Shown: positions 32,531 to 42,200, numbered from the stretch's first letter. The stretch is DNA of 64,000 nucleotides from Gemmobacter caeruleus (GCF_008271655.1 NZ_VKKX01000022.1:558001-622000), one strand, 5' to 3'. The notes: a model not told the origin generated them from the letters alone. A program made the numbers and translations.

Positions 32531-34129
32531 TTACTTGGTCACAAGCCAGTAGGCCGCGCTGTCGATGGCGCCGCCGGTGAAGAAGTTGTTCACATTGCCG
32601 CGCATCGCCGAATTGTAGCCGATCTGGAACATCACGATGAAGGGCGAGGTGGTGCGGTGCTGCTCTTGCAGGTCGCGATACATCGCCGCGCGCTTGTCGC
32701 CGTCACGCTCCATCACGGCGGCCGCCGTCATGTCATTCAGCGGGCCGGGGTCATAGCTGTTGCGCCAGGCCAGCGTGCCGGTCGAGGCATCGTCGGCATT
32801 GTTGTCGTTCCAGGCGAAAGACCCGGCATTGGTCTGCGGATCGGGGTAATCCGGGCCCCAGCTTTGCAGCGTGGCGTCATGCTGGCGGGCGCGGTAGCGT
32901 TTCAGCTGCTCGGCACCCTCGCCGATATTCAGCTCCACCGTGATGCCGGCCTGACCAAAGGTGTTCTGGATCGACTGCGCCATTTCCATCCGGTCGGTGG
33001 CGTTGCGCACATCCATCACGATCTTGGGCGCGGTCACGCCGCTTTCGGCCAGCAGGGCCTTGGCCTTTTCCACGTCTAAGCTGAACGGCGTGTCTTCCAG
33101 CGCGCCCAGATAGCCGTTCGGCAGGAAGGCCTGATGCGGCACCATGCTGCCTTTCAGCACGGTTTCCGCCAGCCCCTGATAGTCGATCGCATAGCGCATC
33201 GCCTCCAGGAACTTCTGGTTCTTGTAAAGCTCGTTCTTCTGGTTGAACGACAGGTAGAAGATCTGGCCGCCGACATCCTTCTGGATCTTGAGGTCGGCAT
33301 TGCCGGTGATGCCTTCGATATCGACCGGGGTCAGTTCGCGGGCGATGTCGATATCGCCCTTTTCCAGCAGCAGGCGCTGCGTCGCGGCCTCGGGGACATG
33401 GCGCATGAACACGGCCTTCATCGCCGCATCGCCCCGCCAGTGCCCGGCGCGGGCCTCAAGGATATAGCCCTCGTTCGGCTTGTAGGATTTCAGCACATAG
33501 GCGCCCGTCCCCGCCGAATTGGTTTTCAGCCATTCATTGCCCATGTCGCCATTCGCGTCATGTTCCATCACCGTCTTCATATCGACGATCGAGGCCACGC
33601 CCGCGGTCAGGCAGTTATAGAGAAAGGTCGGCGCATAGGCCTTGTCGGTCTTCAGCACGACCGTATCGCCGTCGGCCGTGACCATCTGATCGACATTTTC
33701 CGCCGTCCAGCCGAACTGGTTGAGGATGAAGGCCGGCGATTTGTTGATCTTGACCGCACGTTGCAGCGAATAGGCCGCATCCGCCGCTGTCACCGGATTG
33801 CCCGAGGAAAAGGTGATGCCCGGCTTCATCTTGAAGGTGAAGGTCATGCCGTCTTCGCTGACCGACCAGCTTTCCGCCAGACCCGGCTGCGGTCCGGTCG
33901 GTTGCGACGGATCCAGTTCCACCAAGCCGTCATAGACGTTGTTGACCACATCGAGGCCCGAGAATTCATAGGCCTCATGCGGGTCGAGCGAGACGATATC
34001 GTCGATCGCATCCGCGATGACCAGCGTATCGGGCGGGGTTTCCGCCAGCAGGACGCCCGGCGCGGTGCCCAGCATCAGCGCAGCCGTCGCAGCGACACCC
34101 GCATGGCGCAGGATCGGGGAAAGGAACAT
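32531..34129 (-). CDS. ABC transporter substrate-binding protein (SBP_bac_5, peptide type)
   Basis: A 532-residue periplasmic binding protein of family 5. The signal peptide ends in a GVLLAET-like site near residue 29. Motifs are IVSLDPHEAYEFSG, QPGLAESWSVSEDGMTFTFKM and the ligand-cradle segment AYSLQRAVKINKSP. It delivers di/oligopeptides or similar ligands to the permease pair downstream. The start at 34129 has an AGGGAG site 9 bases upstream. It is divergent from an M19 dipeptidase gene. Confidence 0.93.
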   Translation of the reverse strand: MFLSPILRHAGVAATAALMLGTAPGVLLAETPPDTLVIADAIDDIVSLDPHEAYEFSGLDVVNNVYDGLVELDPSQPTGPQPGLAESWSVSEDGMTFTFKMKPGITFSSGNPVTAADAAYSLQRAVKINKSPAFILNQFGWTAENVDQMVTADGDTVVLKTDKAYAPTFLYNCLTAGVASIVDMKTVMEHDANGDMGNEWLKTNSAGTGAYVLKSYKPNEGYILEARAGHWRGDAAMKAVFMRHVPEAATQRLLLEKGDIDIARELTPVDIEGITGNADLKIQKDVGGQIFYLSFNQKNELYKNQKFLEAMRYAIDYQGLAETVLKGSMVPHQAFLPNGYLGALEDTPFSLDVEKAKALLAESGVTAPKIVMDVRNATDRMEMAQSIQNTFGQAGITVELNIGEGAEQLKRYRARQHDATLQSWGPDYPDPQTNAGSFAWNDNNADDASTGTLAWRNSYDPGPLNDMTAAAVMERDGDKRAAMYRDLQEQHRTTSPFIVMFQIGYNSAMRGNVNNFFTGGAIDSAAYWLVTK

Positions 34130-34198
34130 GATGAACTCCCTGTTTTTGTTTGTCATTTTTTAGATGGCCTCTGGCGGTCCGGCCAGAATCCTTGACCA

Positions 34199-34227
34199 AT
34201 TGGGCAACTTTTGCGCAGCCTTGTCAA
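34199..34227 (-). promoter_or_regulatory. Weak candidate promoter of the peptide ABC operon
   Basis: A TTGACA hexamer (minus strand, 34227-34222) is followed after 17 bases by CCCAAT, which matches the -10 consensus at only three positions. It lies about 70 bases upstream of the substrate-binding protein start. Suggestive only. Confidence 0.3.
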
Positions 34228-34282
34228 CGGCGCTGAATCGTGACGTGATCCGGCACGACGCCTGCCCGGAAAAGGAGCATCC

Positions 34283-35317
34283 ATGACCAGCCCTGCCATT
34301 TTCGATGGCCATAACGATCTGCTCTCCTGCCTCTGGTCCGAGGGCGATCATGACGGGCGCAGCTATTTCGAGGGGCGCGCGGGCATGGTGTCGCAGGCGG
34401 CCTGCCATGCGGGCGGCATGGCGGGCGGTTTCTTTGCCATCTGGGTGCCCGGCGAAAAGGCCGGTGCGCCCGATCCCATGGCCACCTATCGCGCCTATCC
34501 GCCCGTCAGCGTGGAAAAGGCGCATCGCGTCACCATGGAACAGGCGGCGATCCTGATCCGCATGGCCGCCGCCCGCCCCGACGCGATCCGCCTGTGCCGG
34601 ACGGTGGCCGAGATCGAGACCGCCCGCGCGGCCGGCGCGCTGGCCGCGATCCTGCATGTCGAGGGGGCCGAGGGCATCGGCGCGGGGCTCGATGAATTGC
34701 ACGTCCTCCATGCCGCCGGGCTGCGCAGCCTTGGCCCGGTCTGGAGCCGGGACAACATCTTTGGCCATGGCGTGCCCTTCAACTTTCCCGCCTCGCCCGA
34801 TACCGGCCCCGGCCTGACCGAGGCCGGCAAACGGCTGGTCGTCGAATGCGACCGGCTGGGCGTGCTGGTCGATCTGGCGCATCTGAACGAGGCCGGTTTC
34901 TGGGACGTGGCGCGGATCAGCACAAGGCCGCTGGTCTCCACCCATTCCGCCGCCCATGCGCTTTGCCCCGCCACGCGCAACCTGACCGACCGGCAGTTGG
35001 ACGCCATGGCCGAAACCGGCGGGCTGGTGGGCCTGAATTTCGGCGTGGGCTTCCTGCGTGCCGACGGCGTGAAGAACCCCGCCATGCCGGCCAGCCGCAT
35101 GATCGAACATCTGGATCACCTGATCGCGCGGCTGGGCGAAGGGGGGGTGGCGCTCGGGTCGGATTTCGACGGCACCACGGTGCCCGACTGGATGGAATCA
35201 GCCGCCGACCTGCCCCGCCTGGTGGCCGCCATGCGCACCGCCGGCTATGGCGAGACGCTGATCGCGCGCCTCTGCTGGGGCAACTGGATGGATCTTTTGC
35301 GTCGCGTGATCGGCTAG
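34283..35317 (+). CDS. Membrane-dipeptidase family (M19) peptidase
   Basis: A 344-residue zinc dipeptidase. Metal ligands fit the M19 pattern: H10 and D12 in DGHND, E127 in LHVEGAE, H in [10 protein letters not shown] in STHSAAHAL and D in GSDFDG. Bacterial members cleave dipeptides, including D-residue ones. No signal peptide is seen, so action is cytoplasmic. It is divergent from the peptide importer genes with 153 bases between starts, so imported dipeptides are the likely substrates. The start has an AAAGGAG site. Confidence 0.92.
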   Translation: MTSPAIFDGHNDLLSCLWSEGDHDGRSYFEGRAGMVSQAACHAGGMAGGFFAIWVPGEKAGAPDPMATYRAYPPVSVEKAHRVTMEQAAILIRMAAARPDAIRLCRTVAEIETARAAGALAAILHVEGAEGIGAGLDELHVLHAAGLRSLGPVWSRDNIFGHGVPFNFPASPDTGPGLTEAGKRLVVECDRLGVLVDLAHLNEAGFWDVARISTRPLVSTHSAAHALCPATRNLTDRQLDAMAETGGLVGLNFGVGFLRADGVKNPAMPASRMIEHLDHLIARLGEGGVALGSDFDGTTVPDWMESAADLPRLVAAMRTAGYGETLIARLCWGNWMDLLRRVIG

Positions 35318-35409
35318 GCGCGCATTTCGCGCTTGAAAATCAGGGGAATCAGGCGCATTTACCGCCCGAGCCTGCGACCCCTCGCGGGCCAGACCCATTT
35401 GGAGTGACC

Positions 35410-35628
35410 ATGGCCAAGGAAGAACTGCTCGAATTCCCCGGTGTCGTGAAGGAACTCCTGCCGAACGCGACATTCAAGGTCGAGCTGGAAAACGGCCATG
35501 AACTGATCGCGACGATGGCAGGCAAGATGCGCAAGAACCGCATCCGTGTTCTGGCTGGCGACAAGGTTCAGGTGGAAATGACCCCTTACGACCTGTCGAA
35601 GGGCCGCATCAACTATCGTTTCAAGTGA
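35410..35628 (+). CDS. infA: Translation initiation factor IF-1
   Basis: A 72-residue S1/OB-fold protein. The start [19 protein letters not shown], the [20 protein letters not shown] segment and the end INYRFK are diagnostic. It binds the ribosomal A site during initiation. The ATG is preceded by a GGAGTG site. The next gene (maf) begins with a GTG that overlaps its stop (GTGA), and rng and yacG continue with 4-base overlaps, so the four genes form one coupled operon. Confidence 0.98.
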   Translation: MAKEELLEFPGVVKELLPNATFKVELENGHELIATMAGKMRKNRIRVLAGDKVQVEMTPYDLSKGRINYRFK

Positions 35629-36203
35629 AGCTGATCCTCGGATCGGCCAGCCCGCGCCGGAAGGATCTTCTGGCGCAGCTTGGGCTTGTGCCCGATGCCA
35701 TCCTGCCCCCCGATATCGACGAAGACCCCCGCAAGGGCGAATTGCCGCGCCCCTATTGCGCGCGTCTGGCGCGGGAAAAGGCGCTGGCGGTCGCGGCGGA
35801 GGGCGATGATGTCGTGCTCTGCGCCGATACGACCGTGGCGCTTGGCCGCCGCATTCTGGGCAAGCCCGCCGATGCGGGCGAGGCCGCGCAGTTCCTGACC
35901 CTGCTGGGCGGGCGGCGCCATCAGGTGATCACCGCCGTAGCCGTGCGCCGGGGCGACCGCCTCTGGTGCCGCGAGGTGGTGACGGATGTAAAGATGAAGC
36001 GCCTGTCGGATGCCGAGCTGAACGCCTATCTCGCCAGCGGCGAATGGCAGGGCAAGGCGGGCGGCTATGCCATTCAGGGCCTGGCCGGGGCCTTTATCCC
36101 GTGGATTTCCGGGTCGTTCACCGGGGTCGTGGGTCTGCCCGTGGCTGAAACCGCCGCGCTGCTGACGGCGGCGGGCTATCCCCTCTATCGGAGTGACGCA
36201 TGA
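35625..36203 (+). CDS. maf: Maf-family nucleoside triphosphate pyrophosphatase
   Basis: A 192-residue house-cleaning enzyme that hydrolyses non-canonical or modified nucleoside triphosphates. The N-terminal [16 protein letters not shown] (residues 6-21), [18 protein letters not shown] and the [12 protein letters not shown] motif near the C terminus are family hallmarks. The start is a GTG overlapping the infA stop by 4 bases. The rng ATG overlaps its own stop. The gene is often placed with infA in Rhodobacteraceae. Confidence 0.93.
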   Translation: MKLILGSASPRRKDLLAQLGLVPDAILPPDIDEDPRKGELPRPYCARLAREKALAVAAEGDDVVLCADTTVALGRRILGKPADAGEAAQFLTLLGGRRHQVITAVAVRRGDRLWCREVVTDVKMKRLSDAELNAYLASGEWQGKAGGYAIQGLAGAFIPWISGSFTGVVGLPVAETAALLTAAGYPLYRSDA

Positions 36204-37246
36204 AGGGCCGCGTGATCGTGCTGGACAATTGGGGCGACCGGCAGGCCGCCGCCCTGGTCGTGGATGGCGTGTTGCAGGATCTGGCGATCGACCCGGTCGA
36301 TGACGCGCCCCTGCCCGGCGCGATCTATCGCGGCACGGTGGATCGCCCGATGAAGGGCCAGGGCGGTGTCTTCGTGCGCCTGCCCGAAGGCCGGACCGGC
36401 TTTCTGCGCCAGGTGTCGGGTCTGACGCCGGGCCAGCCGGTGCTGGTGCAGGTTTCCGGCACCGCCGAACCGGGCAAGGCCGTGCCGGTGACGACGCGGC
36501 TTCTGTTCAAGGGCCGCTATGCCATTCTGACGCCCGGCGCGCCGGGGCTGAACATCAGCCGCCGCATTCATGACGAGGATCTGCGCGCAGATCTGGATGC
36601 GCTGGCCCAGGCCGCGATGGACGGGGCGCCCCGCGATCTCGGGCTGATCCTGCGCTCGGCCTGCGCCGAGGCCGACGAGGCCGAGATCGGCGAGGATATC
36701 CTCGAGGCCCGCGATCTGGCCATTGCCGTGCTGAATGATGTGGACGGCACGCCCGAATTGCTGGTCGAAGGCCCGAACGCCCATGAAACCGCCTGGCGCG
36801 AATGGGCCGACCCCGCGCCCGACGAGGTGGTGCAGGGCCGCTTTGCCGATCATGGCATTGACGAGATGCTGGATGCGCTGGCCGATCCGCGGGTCTCCCT
36901 GCCCGGCGGCGCGCATATGATGGTGGAGCCGACGCGCGCCCTGGTGGCGGTGGATGTCAATACCGGCGCCGATACCTCGCCCGCCGCCAGCCTCAAGGCC
37001 AATATCGCCGCGGCCCGCGATCTGCCGCGGCAGTTGCGGCTGCGGGGTCTGGGCGGTCAGGTGGTGATCGACTTCGCCCCGATGCCCAAGAAAGACCGCG
37101 CCACGCTGGATCAGGTGCTGCGCGCGGCATTCAAGGGCGAATCCGCGGAAACCAGCCTGTCGGGCTGGACGCATCTGGGGCTTTACGAGCTGGTGCGCAA
37201 GCGTGACCGGCTGGCGCTGCGCGACCTGCTGGGGGACCGGGCATGA
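36200..37246 (+). CDS. rng: Ribonuclease E/G family protein (short form)
   Basis: A 348-residue protein with the catalytic part of RNase E/G. Conserved residues are D252 in AVDVNTG and D291 in VIDFAPM, the two acidic residues that hold Mg, and an S1-like region near [14 protein letters not shown]. It is shorter than E. coli RNase G (489) and lacks the Zn-link cysteine pair and the C-terminal small domain. Such short forms occur in alphaproteobacteria beside a full RNase E. It overlaps maf and yacG by 4 bases each. Confidence 0.88.
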   Translation: MKGRVIVLDNWGDRQAAALVVDGVLQDLAIDPVDDAPLPGAIYRGTVDRPMKGQGGVFVRLPEGRTGFLRQVSGLTPGQPVLVQVSGTAEPGKAVPVTTRLLFKGRYAILTPGAPGLNISRRIHDEDLRADLDALAQAAMDGAPRDLGLILRSACAEADEAEIGEDILEARDLAIAVLNDVDGTPELLVEGPNAHETAWREWADPAPDEVVQGRFADHGIDEMLDALADPRVSLPGGAHMMVEPTRALVAVDVNTGADTSPAASLKANIAAARDLPRQLRLRGLGGQVVIDFAPMPKKDRATLDQVLRAAFKGESAETSLSGWTHLGLYELVRKRDRLALRDLLGDRA

Positions 37247-37434
37247 CCTGCCCGATCTGCCAGAAGGACAGCGATCCGCAATACCGCCCCTTCTGTTCGC
37301 GCCGCTGCGCCGATATTGACCTCGGGCGCTGGCTGAAGGGCGGCTATGTCATTCCCGGCCCCGCGCAAGAGGAAGACGACACCGCCCCTGACGGCCTGCT
37401 GCAAGCCGCCCGCGAAAATCCGCCCCGGCACTGA
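37243..37434 (+). CDS. yacG: Zinc-ribbon DNA gyrase inhibitor YacG
   Basis: A 63-residue protein with a Cys4 zinc site: C3 and C6 in TCPICQ, C18 and C22 in FCSRRCADIDLGRW. That layout and the length match YacG, which binds GyrB and inhibits supercoiling. It is the last gene of the infA operon (ATGA overlap with rng). The tRNA-Phe gene lies 80 bases downstream. Confidence 0.93.
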   Translation: MTCPICQKDSDPQYRPFCSRRCADIDLGRWLKGGYVIPGPAQEEDDTAPDGLLQAARENPPRH

Positions 37435-37514
37435 TTTTTTCGGCAAATCCCTCTGGACAGCCCCCGCGCCCTCGCTTAATACGCCCCCACCAAGCAGCCA
37501 CAGGCTGACAGCGT

Positions 37515-37590
37515 GCCCAGATAGCTCAGTTGGTAGAGCAACGGATTGAAAATCCGTGTGTCGCTGGTTCGATTCCGGCTCTGGGCACCA
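37515..37590 (+). tRNA. tRNA-Phe (anticodon GAA)
   Basis: A 76-base cloverleaf starting GCCCAGATAGCTCAGTTGG and ending with an encoded CCA. The anticodon GAA is at 37548-37550. The acceptor arm GCCCAGA pairs with TCTGGGC, and the T arm holds GGTTCGATTCC. No intron or odd base is seen. Confidence 0.97.
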
Positions 37591-37765
37591 CTTATATCCT
37601 ATCCTCGCAAAAATCTGACTGCCGCCGCGGGAACGTTTTTGGCCCGGCTTTATTAACCCTTTCGCAGGGGTCTTACGGCAATCTGTCCCAAAGCGGTCAC
37701 AATTCCTGCAAATTAGCGCCCAATCCATGCGGAAAGATCGTATTGTAACGCAGAGGGAAACCGAC

Positions 37766-38560
37766 ATGGCCGGATTGATCGTCATTCTTGCGCTCGCACT
37801 TGTTGCATCCGTCGCGATGCGACCCGGGCAGGCTGTGGGTCAGGGCAACCTGACGCTGCCGCAGGTCGAGTATCGGTCCTTCTGGCTGGGCCTTGCCTTC
37901 TTTGCGCTGGTCTTTTCGGTATTCCGGCTGCCGCATGCCTCGGGGCTGGTGGTCGGGCTGGTGCTGCATGAGCTGGGGCATTTCCTGGCCTATCGCGCCT
38001 GCGGGCACAGTGACGTGCGGTTCCGCCTGCTGCCGATGGCGGCGCGTGGCCCGGCCTCGGAACAGGCGCTGCGCAGCGCGGGGCATGAGGCGTTTGTCAC
38101 CCTGATGGGCGCAGGTCTGTCGATCGGGCCGATGGTGCTGCTGATCGGGGCGGCGCAATTCGCCACCGCCGGCAGCCCGCTGCATGCGCAACTGATGGGG
38201 ATGGGCGGCACGATCGCCGCGCTCAACGCGCTCAATCTGCTGCCGCTCTGGCCGATGGATGGCGCGCGCTGCCTGGCGCTGATCAGCCGCGCCTTCTCGG
38301 CCCGGATGGCGGCGCCGCTGCTGCTGGCCTGTTCGGCCTTTGCAACCGCGCTGGCGGTTCATGTGCAATCCACCACGCTCGCCTTCACCTGTCTGATCGG
38401 GGCGCATATCTTTTACCATCCCGACAGCTTTGCCCCCCGGCAGACCGCCATGCCGCGCCGGCTTGCGCTGCTGGTCACGGCGACATGGGCGGCGATCTTT
38501 GCCACCCATCTGGCGGGTGGCTGGTGGATGCTGAAGTGGTTCCTGTTCAGCGGGCTTTGA
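37766..38560 (+). CDS. M50 site-2 protease-like membrane metalloprotease
   Basis: A 264-residue membrane protein with about six hydrophobic segments. The zinc motif HELGH (H68, E69, H72) lies in the second segment, and the third-ligand motif appears as NLLPLWPMDGAR (D165), a variant of the usual NxxPxxxxDG. Site-2-type proteases cut membrane-spanning substrates inside the lipid bilayer. The ATG at 37766 has an AGAGGGAAA site about 8 bases upstream. It stands alone; no anti-sigma factor or other candidate substrate gene is adjacent. An alternative reading is a non-regulatory housekeeping M50 relative. Confidence 0.8.
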   Translation: MAGLIVILALALVASVAMRPGQAVGQGNLTLPQVEYRSFWLGLAFFALVFSVFRLPHASGLVVGLVLHELGHFLAYRACGHSDVRFRLLPMAARGPASEQALRSAGHEAFVTLMGAGLSIGPMVLLIGAAQFATAGSPLHAQLMGMGGTIAALNALNLLPLWPMDGARCLALISRAFSARMAAPLLLACSAFATALAVHVQSTTLAFTCLIGAHIFYHPDSFAPRQTAMPRRLALLVTATWAAIFATHLAGGWWMLKWFLFSGL

Positions 38561-38693
38561 TCCGGCAAGCGTGGCAAAGGCGCACTAGGTCTGCGCCAAA
38601 ATGCCCGGCCGCCCCCGTTCTGCAACACAATGGGTAGACACCGCCTACCCCGCCGCGCAAAGATGGCCCAATTTCGAGCATTGGGACGATGAA

Positions 38694-39215
38694 ATGCGCA
38701 GATTCTTGCCCGCGATGATCCTTCTGGCCCTCGCAGCCTGTGTGGATGGCGGCCCCGGGGACGTTTCCGGTTTCGGCGACAAGGCCAGCACCGTGGCCGA
38801 TACCGCCAATCGCGACTATTACCCCGATGACCAGTTGCTCGTCTCGGCCAAGACGCAGTTCAAATCGCGCAATTACGGCAAGGCCGCCACGCTCTACAAG
38901 AAAGCGCTCGATGTCGCCCCCAGCGACCCCGAGGCGCTTCTGGGCTATGCCGCCGCGTCGGACATGCTCAACCGTTTCGATCAGGCCGACCTGGCCTATC
39001 GCAAGCTGGAGCCGATCATCGGCACCACCGTCGTCTTCCGCAACAATTACGGCTATTCGCTGTTGCTGCGCGGCAATCTGCAAGGCGCACGCAAGCAATT
39101 CCTTGCCGCCTATGAAAAGGCGCCCAACAATCCGCAGGTCGCCAACAATCTGGAATTGCTGCGCAATTCGGTCAGCTACCAGCGCCGCGCCAAGGGCGAC
39201 CTGAGGGGGATCTGA
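38694..39215 (+). CDS. tadD: TPR lipoprotein, TadD-like
   Basis: A 173-residue protein with a lipoprotein signal (LLALAAC, lipidated C16) and three tetratricopeptide-like repeats from about residue 50 (AKTQFKSRNYGKAATLYKKAL, LLGYAAASDMLNRFDQADLAY, NNYGYSLLLRGNLQGARKQF). TadD lipoproteins support assembly of the Flp pilus secretin. It is the first gene of the tad locus, 15 bases before the prepilin peptidase gene. The ATG at 38694 gives a correct signal peptide; the longer frame does not. Confidence 0.82.
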   Translation: MRRFLPAMILLALAACVDGGPGDVSGFGDKASTVADTANRDYYPDDQLLVSAKTQFKSRNYGKAATLYKKALDVAPSDPEALLGYAAASDMLNRFDQADLAYRKLEPIIGTTVVFRNNYGYSLLLRGNLQGARKQFLAAYEKAPNNPQVANNLELLRNSVSYQRRAKGDLRGI

Positions 39216-39230
39216 TCGAGGGGCGCGCGC

Positions 39231-39728
39231 GTGCAGGGGATGGCGACCCTTCTGCCCTGGATCGCGGGCGCGCTGCTGATCGCCGTCATCCTGCAACTGC
39301 TGCGCATCGCCTGGGGGGATGCGCAGCGGCTCAAGATCCGCAACGCGGATGTGCTGGTGCTGACCGCGCTGGCGCTTGGTCTTTCGGTCAGCCGCGCGGG
39401 CCATGCGATCCTGCCCGATCTGGCGGCGGGGGCGATGCTGTTCCTGCTGGGCCTTGTCTTCTGGCTGCTGCGCATGATGGGCGCGGGCGATGCCAAGCTC
39501 TATTTCCCGCTGGGCGTCGTGATCGGCTGGGGCGGCCTTGCCTTTTACGCGCTGGCGCTGATCCCCGCCTCGCTTCTGCTGTGGCTCAGCGTGCGGCTGG
39601 GCCCGGCGATCCTGCCCGAAGGGGCGCTGCGCGCGCGCCTTGCGCATTTCGCCAGCACCCGCCGCTATCCCTATGCGGTGCCGATGATCGCGGCGGCGCT
39701 CGTCGCGCTGGCCCTGCGCGGCGCCTGA
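39231..39728 (+). CDS. tadV: Prepilin peptidase TadV/CpaA (A24)
   Basis: A 165-residue membrane protein with about five hydrophobic segments. The two catalytic aspartates of A24 peptidases are D30 (WGDAQRLKIRN) and D87 (MGAGDAKLY). It removes the leader from Flp prepilin and the TadE/F pseudopilins, all of which are encoded downstream. The small N-terminal methylase domain of PilD-type enzymes is absent, as expected for TadV. GTG at 39231 has a GAGGGG site; ATG at 39240 is an alternative start. Confidence 0.88.
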   Translation: MQGMATLLPWIAGALLIAVILQLLRIAWGDAQRLKIRNADVLVLTALALGLSVSRAGHAILPDLAAGAMLFLLGLVFWLLRMMGAGDAKLYFPLGVVIGWGGLAFYALALIPASLLLWLSVRLGPAILPEGALRARLAHFASTRRYPYAVPMIAAALVALALRGA

Positions 39729-39816
39729 CCGCAACGCTTTACACCGCCCCCCCGGGACAGGCATAATCACCGCAGTTCCTGCCAAGCCCCGTTTTCAGCC
39801 TGCGCCGAGGATTACC

Positions 39817-41352
39817 ATGCGTGATTTCACCCGCGATACCGACGGCTTTGCCGCCACACTGGGGCTGGTGCTGATGCCCGCCCTCATCCTGTTTACCGTC
39901 GTCCTGATTGATGTGGGGCGCGGCAACAACGCCCATTCCGATCTTCAGGCCGCCGCCGATGCCATGGCGCTTGCCGGTGCGCGCGAACTGGATGGCGGGG
40001 TGGATTCGATCACCCGCGCCAATGCCGCCATGGCGAACCTGTCGAATTCGGTCAGCTATCTGGGCCAGACCGACGCGACCGCCCGCATCACGCTGCAAAT
40101 GGGCGGGACGAACAGCGCCTATACGATCACCTATCTGACCGCGATCCCGGCGAGCGACGACCTGCCGCTGGATGCGACCTTCATCGCCGCCAACAGCACG
40201 ACCGACGGCACAGAGGCCGCCTATGTGCTGGTCCATGCCCAGAGCCAGAACCTGCTGACCACCGGCAACCTGCTGGGCGCGGCCCCCGTCGCGGCCGAGG
40301 CCGTGGCGACCTATGCGACCGCCGCCTGCGATGTGACGCCGCTGTTCATCTGCAATCCGTTTGAAAGCCAGAACCTCGATCTTCAACAATCCTTTGCCAA
40401 CGGGCAGCTGCATGGCCGGCTGCTGCGGTTGCACCCCAAGGGCAACGGCACCGCGGCGCCGGGGAATTTCGGCTTTCTTCAGGTCAATGGCGCGAATGAC
40501 AATACGACCGCCTCGGCCAATGCCATTCGCCGGGTCTTTGCCGGCGCCTACAACCCGACCTGTTACAGCGCCCGCCGGGTGACGACGAAACCCGGCGCGG
40601 CCACCAGCATCCGCCAGGGTCTGAATGTGCGGATGGATATCTATGACGGGCCGATGGGCAATGACGCCGACGAATATCCGCCGGATGTGAACGTGCGTAA
40701 GGGCTATGTCCGGGCCAACACCGGGCCGAACAACGCCTGCAACAAGGAATTGACCGCGACCCCAGCCTGGGCGCAGAATTTTCCTGCCAATGCGGTGATG
40801 CAGGCGCCCGGATCGGGGGTGCCCGGCGCCTTCATCGGGTCGGGCAACTGGGATATCAACGCCTATTGGCAGGCGAATTACCAGACGACACCGCCTGCGG
40901 CCCTGGCCGATTTCAACTCGTTTCCCGCGGCGCAGTCGCCCGGCATCGCCATGCCCTCGCGCTATGATGTCTATCGCTATGAATTGTCCACGCGCGGCAC
41001 GGCCAACGATCTGGTCGCGCGGCATTCGACCGGCAACAACCCGGCGGCCACCGATCAGTATGAGGAAGTCGGCACCCCGATCTGTTCGCAAAGCAAGAAC
41101 GGCGCCCTGCCGGCCGAGGAAGGGCGGCGCATCATCTTTGCCGCGCTGATTGATTGCCTGGCCGAGGCAGGCGGCGGCGCCACCGAGATGCGGGTCAATT
41201 CCTATGCCTCGCTGTTTCTGACGCGGCCCATGGAACAGAACAGCGGCGGCGAGGATGGCACGATCGACGTGGAGATCGTGGATATCACCGGCTGGGGTGG
41301 CAACGGGTCGCTGGATACCTTTGTGCGCGACGAGGCGACGCTGGTCCGCTGA
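39817..41352 (+). CDS. tadG: TadG-like Flp pilus assembly protein
   Basis: A 511-residue protein anchored by one N-terminal membrane helix (FAATLGLVLMPALILFTVVLIDVGRG), typical of the TadE/G-like N-terminal region, followed by a large extracytoplasmic part with HSDLQAAADAMALAGARELDGG. No clear von Willebrand A metal site was spotted. TadG proteins help to build and anchor Flp pili. It lies 88 bases after tadV and is separated from flp by a 427-base spacer. Confidence 0.82.
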   Translation: MRDFTRDTDGFAATLGLVLMPALILFTVVLIDVGRGNNAHSDLQAAADAMALAGARELDGGVDSITRANAAMANLSNSVSYLGQTDATARITLQMGGTNSAYTITYLTAIPASDDLPLDATFIAANSTTDGTEAAYVLVHAQSQNLLTTGNLLGAAPVAAEAVATYATAACDVTPLFICNPFESQNLDLQQSFANGQLHGRLLRLHPKGNGTAAPGNFGFLQVNGANDNTTASANAIRRVFAGAYNPTCYSARRVTTKPGAATSIRQGLNVRMDIYDGPMGNDADEYPPDVNVRKGYVRANTGPNNACNKELTATPAWAQNFPANAVMQAPGSGVPGAFIGSGNWDINAYWQANYQTTPPAALADFNSFPAAQSPGIAMPSRYDVYRYELSTRGTANDLVARHSTGNNPAATDQYEEVGTPICSQSKNGALPAEEGRRIIFAALIDCLAEAGGGATEMRVNSYASLFLTRPMEQNSGGEDGTIDVEIVDITGWGGNGSLDTFVRDEATLVR

Positions 41353-41779
41353 TCCGCGGGTCTGGCGGCGCGGTTTCGGCGGATTTCCTCCGCGGTTGCG
41401 GCTGCATGGCAATTCGCAATTGACACGAATCACCCTGGACCGATTCGCAGCAGAAAACAGAGGTGCGACAACCACAGGTTTATGATCGGTTTATGTCGTC
41501 ATTCCTGAATTGCCGGGGCGCATTTCACCTTGGTCGGCCCTGTTCCGATTTGGCGAACAATCCTTGCCAGTTCCTTAAGATCTTGGGCAAAAGCGCCGCA
41601 ATTGGGACATTTTCTTGACGCATCCGGCCCAACTGGGGCAAATTCAAGGCAAGGGCTCGGGCCCGGTTGAGTGATAATCAGTGCCAGTTTCAGCGAATTT
41701 CACATGACCAGTGCAGCTACGTGCAGGCAGGCGGGGTGGCGCTTGTGCCTGAAACCCTTGCAACAATCTGGAGTAACAA
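41353..41779. other. Non-coding spacer of 427 bases before the Flp pilin gene
   Basis: No gene is seen on either strand. The stretch is AT-richer than the flanking genes and probably holds the promoter and a long leader of the pilin operon. TTGACA occurs at 41420-41425 and TTGACG at 41615-41620, but neither has a good -10 box at 16-18 bases. A CTGGAG ribosome site lies just before the pilin start. Confidence 0.55.
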
Positions 41780-41998
41780 ATGTTCAGCTTCATCAAATAC
41801 ATGGCCTCGCGCATCCGTGACGAAGAAGACGGTGTGGCGCTGTCGGAATACCTCATCCTGCTCGGTCTGCTGGTCGGCGGTGTGATCGCGGCCGTGCTGC
41901 TGTTCGGCACCAACCTGGGCGACGCTTGGGAGGCATGGGCCGCCTGGATTGGCCTCGCCGACACTGCCGTGCCGACGACGGGCTGGACGAACCCGTAA
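41780..41998 (+). CDS. flp: Flp-type IVb pilin
   Basis: A 72-residue prepilin. The leader ends at G18 and the mature part begins VALSEYLILLGLLVGG, giving the Flp pattern G/x4-E-Y with E at +5 (E23) and Y at +6 (Y24). A hydrophobic helix and a short C-terminal tail with Trp and Thr follow. It is the pilus subunit of the tad system, processed by TadV. A stem-loop downstream (42059-42083) separates it from cpaB, which fits higher expression of the pilin. Confidence 0.95.
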   Translation: MFSFIKYMASRIRDEEDGVALSEYLILLGLLVGGVIAAVLLFGTNLGDAWEAWAAWIGLADTAVPTTGWTNP

Positions 41999-42058
41999 CC
42001 TGCCCCCATTCCATTTCACGCCAATACCTTTGTGATTGCGCTTATTGCCTTCACTCAG

Positions 42059-42083
42059 CCCCGGCCCGCAAAGCGGGTCGGGG
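42059..42083 (+). terminator. GC-rich stem-loop between flp and cpaB
   Basis: CCCCGGCCCGC (42059-42069) pairs with GCGGGTCGGGG (42073-42083), with one G-U pair and a 3-base loop. It lies 60 bases after the pilin stop. No T run follows, so it may be a partial terminator or an mRNA 3'-end stabiliser. Confidence 0.5.
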
Positions 42084-42200
42084 ATTGGCATCCCGGGGCA
42101 GACAGGCTGACCTTGGGGCAACATACCGGGTTTATTTTCCGGTGATGGCTGGTCAAGACCCCGGAAAGGGGCGACCAAGAGATAACGATACGGGGCAGGC

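Noticed and set aside
30632-33079. Long plus-strand open frame opposite the ABC permease genes
   Set aside because: Gln/His/Arg-rich, low complexity, antisense to well-supported permeases; no ribosome site or family motif.
36200-37246. RNase E/G gene considered truncated pseudogene
   Set aside because: The frame is intact, both catalytic aspartates are present and it is coupled to both neighbours; short forms are usual in this group.
41353-41779. Sigma-54-type promoter before flp
   Set aside because: A TGGC...TTGC pair near 41556-41573 has the wrong spacing (9 instead of 7 bases), so the consensus is not met.
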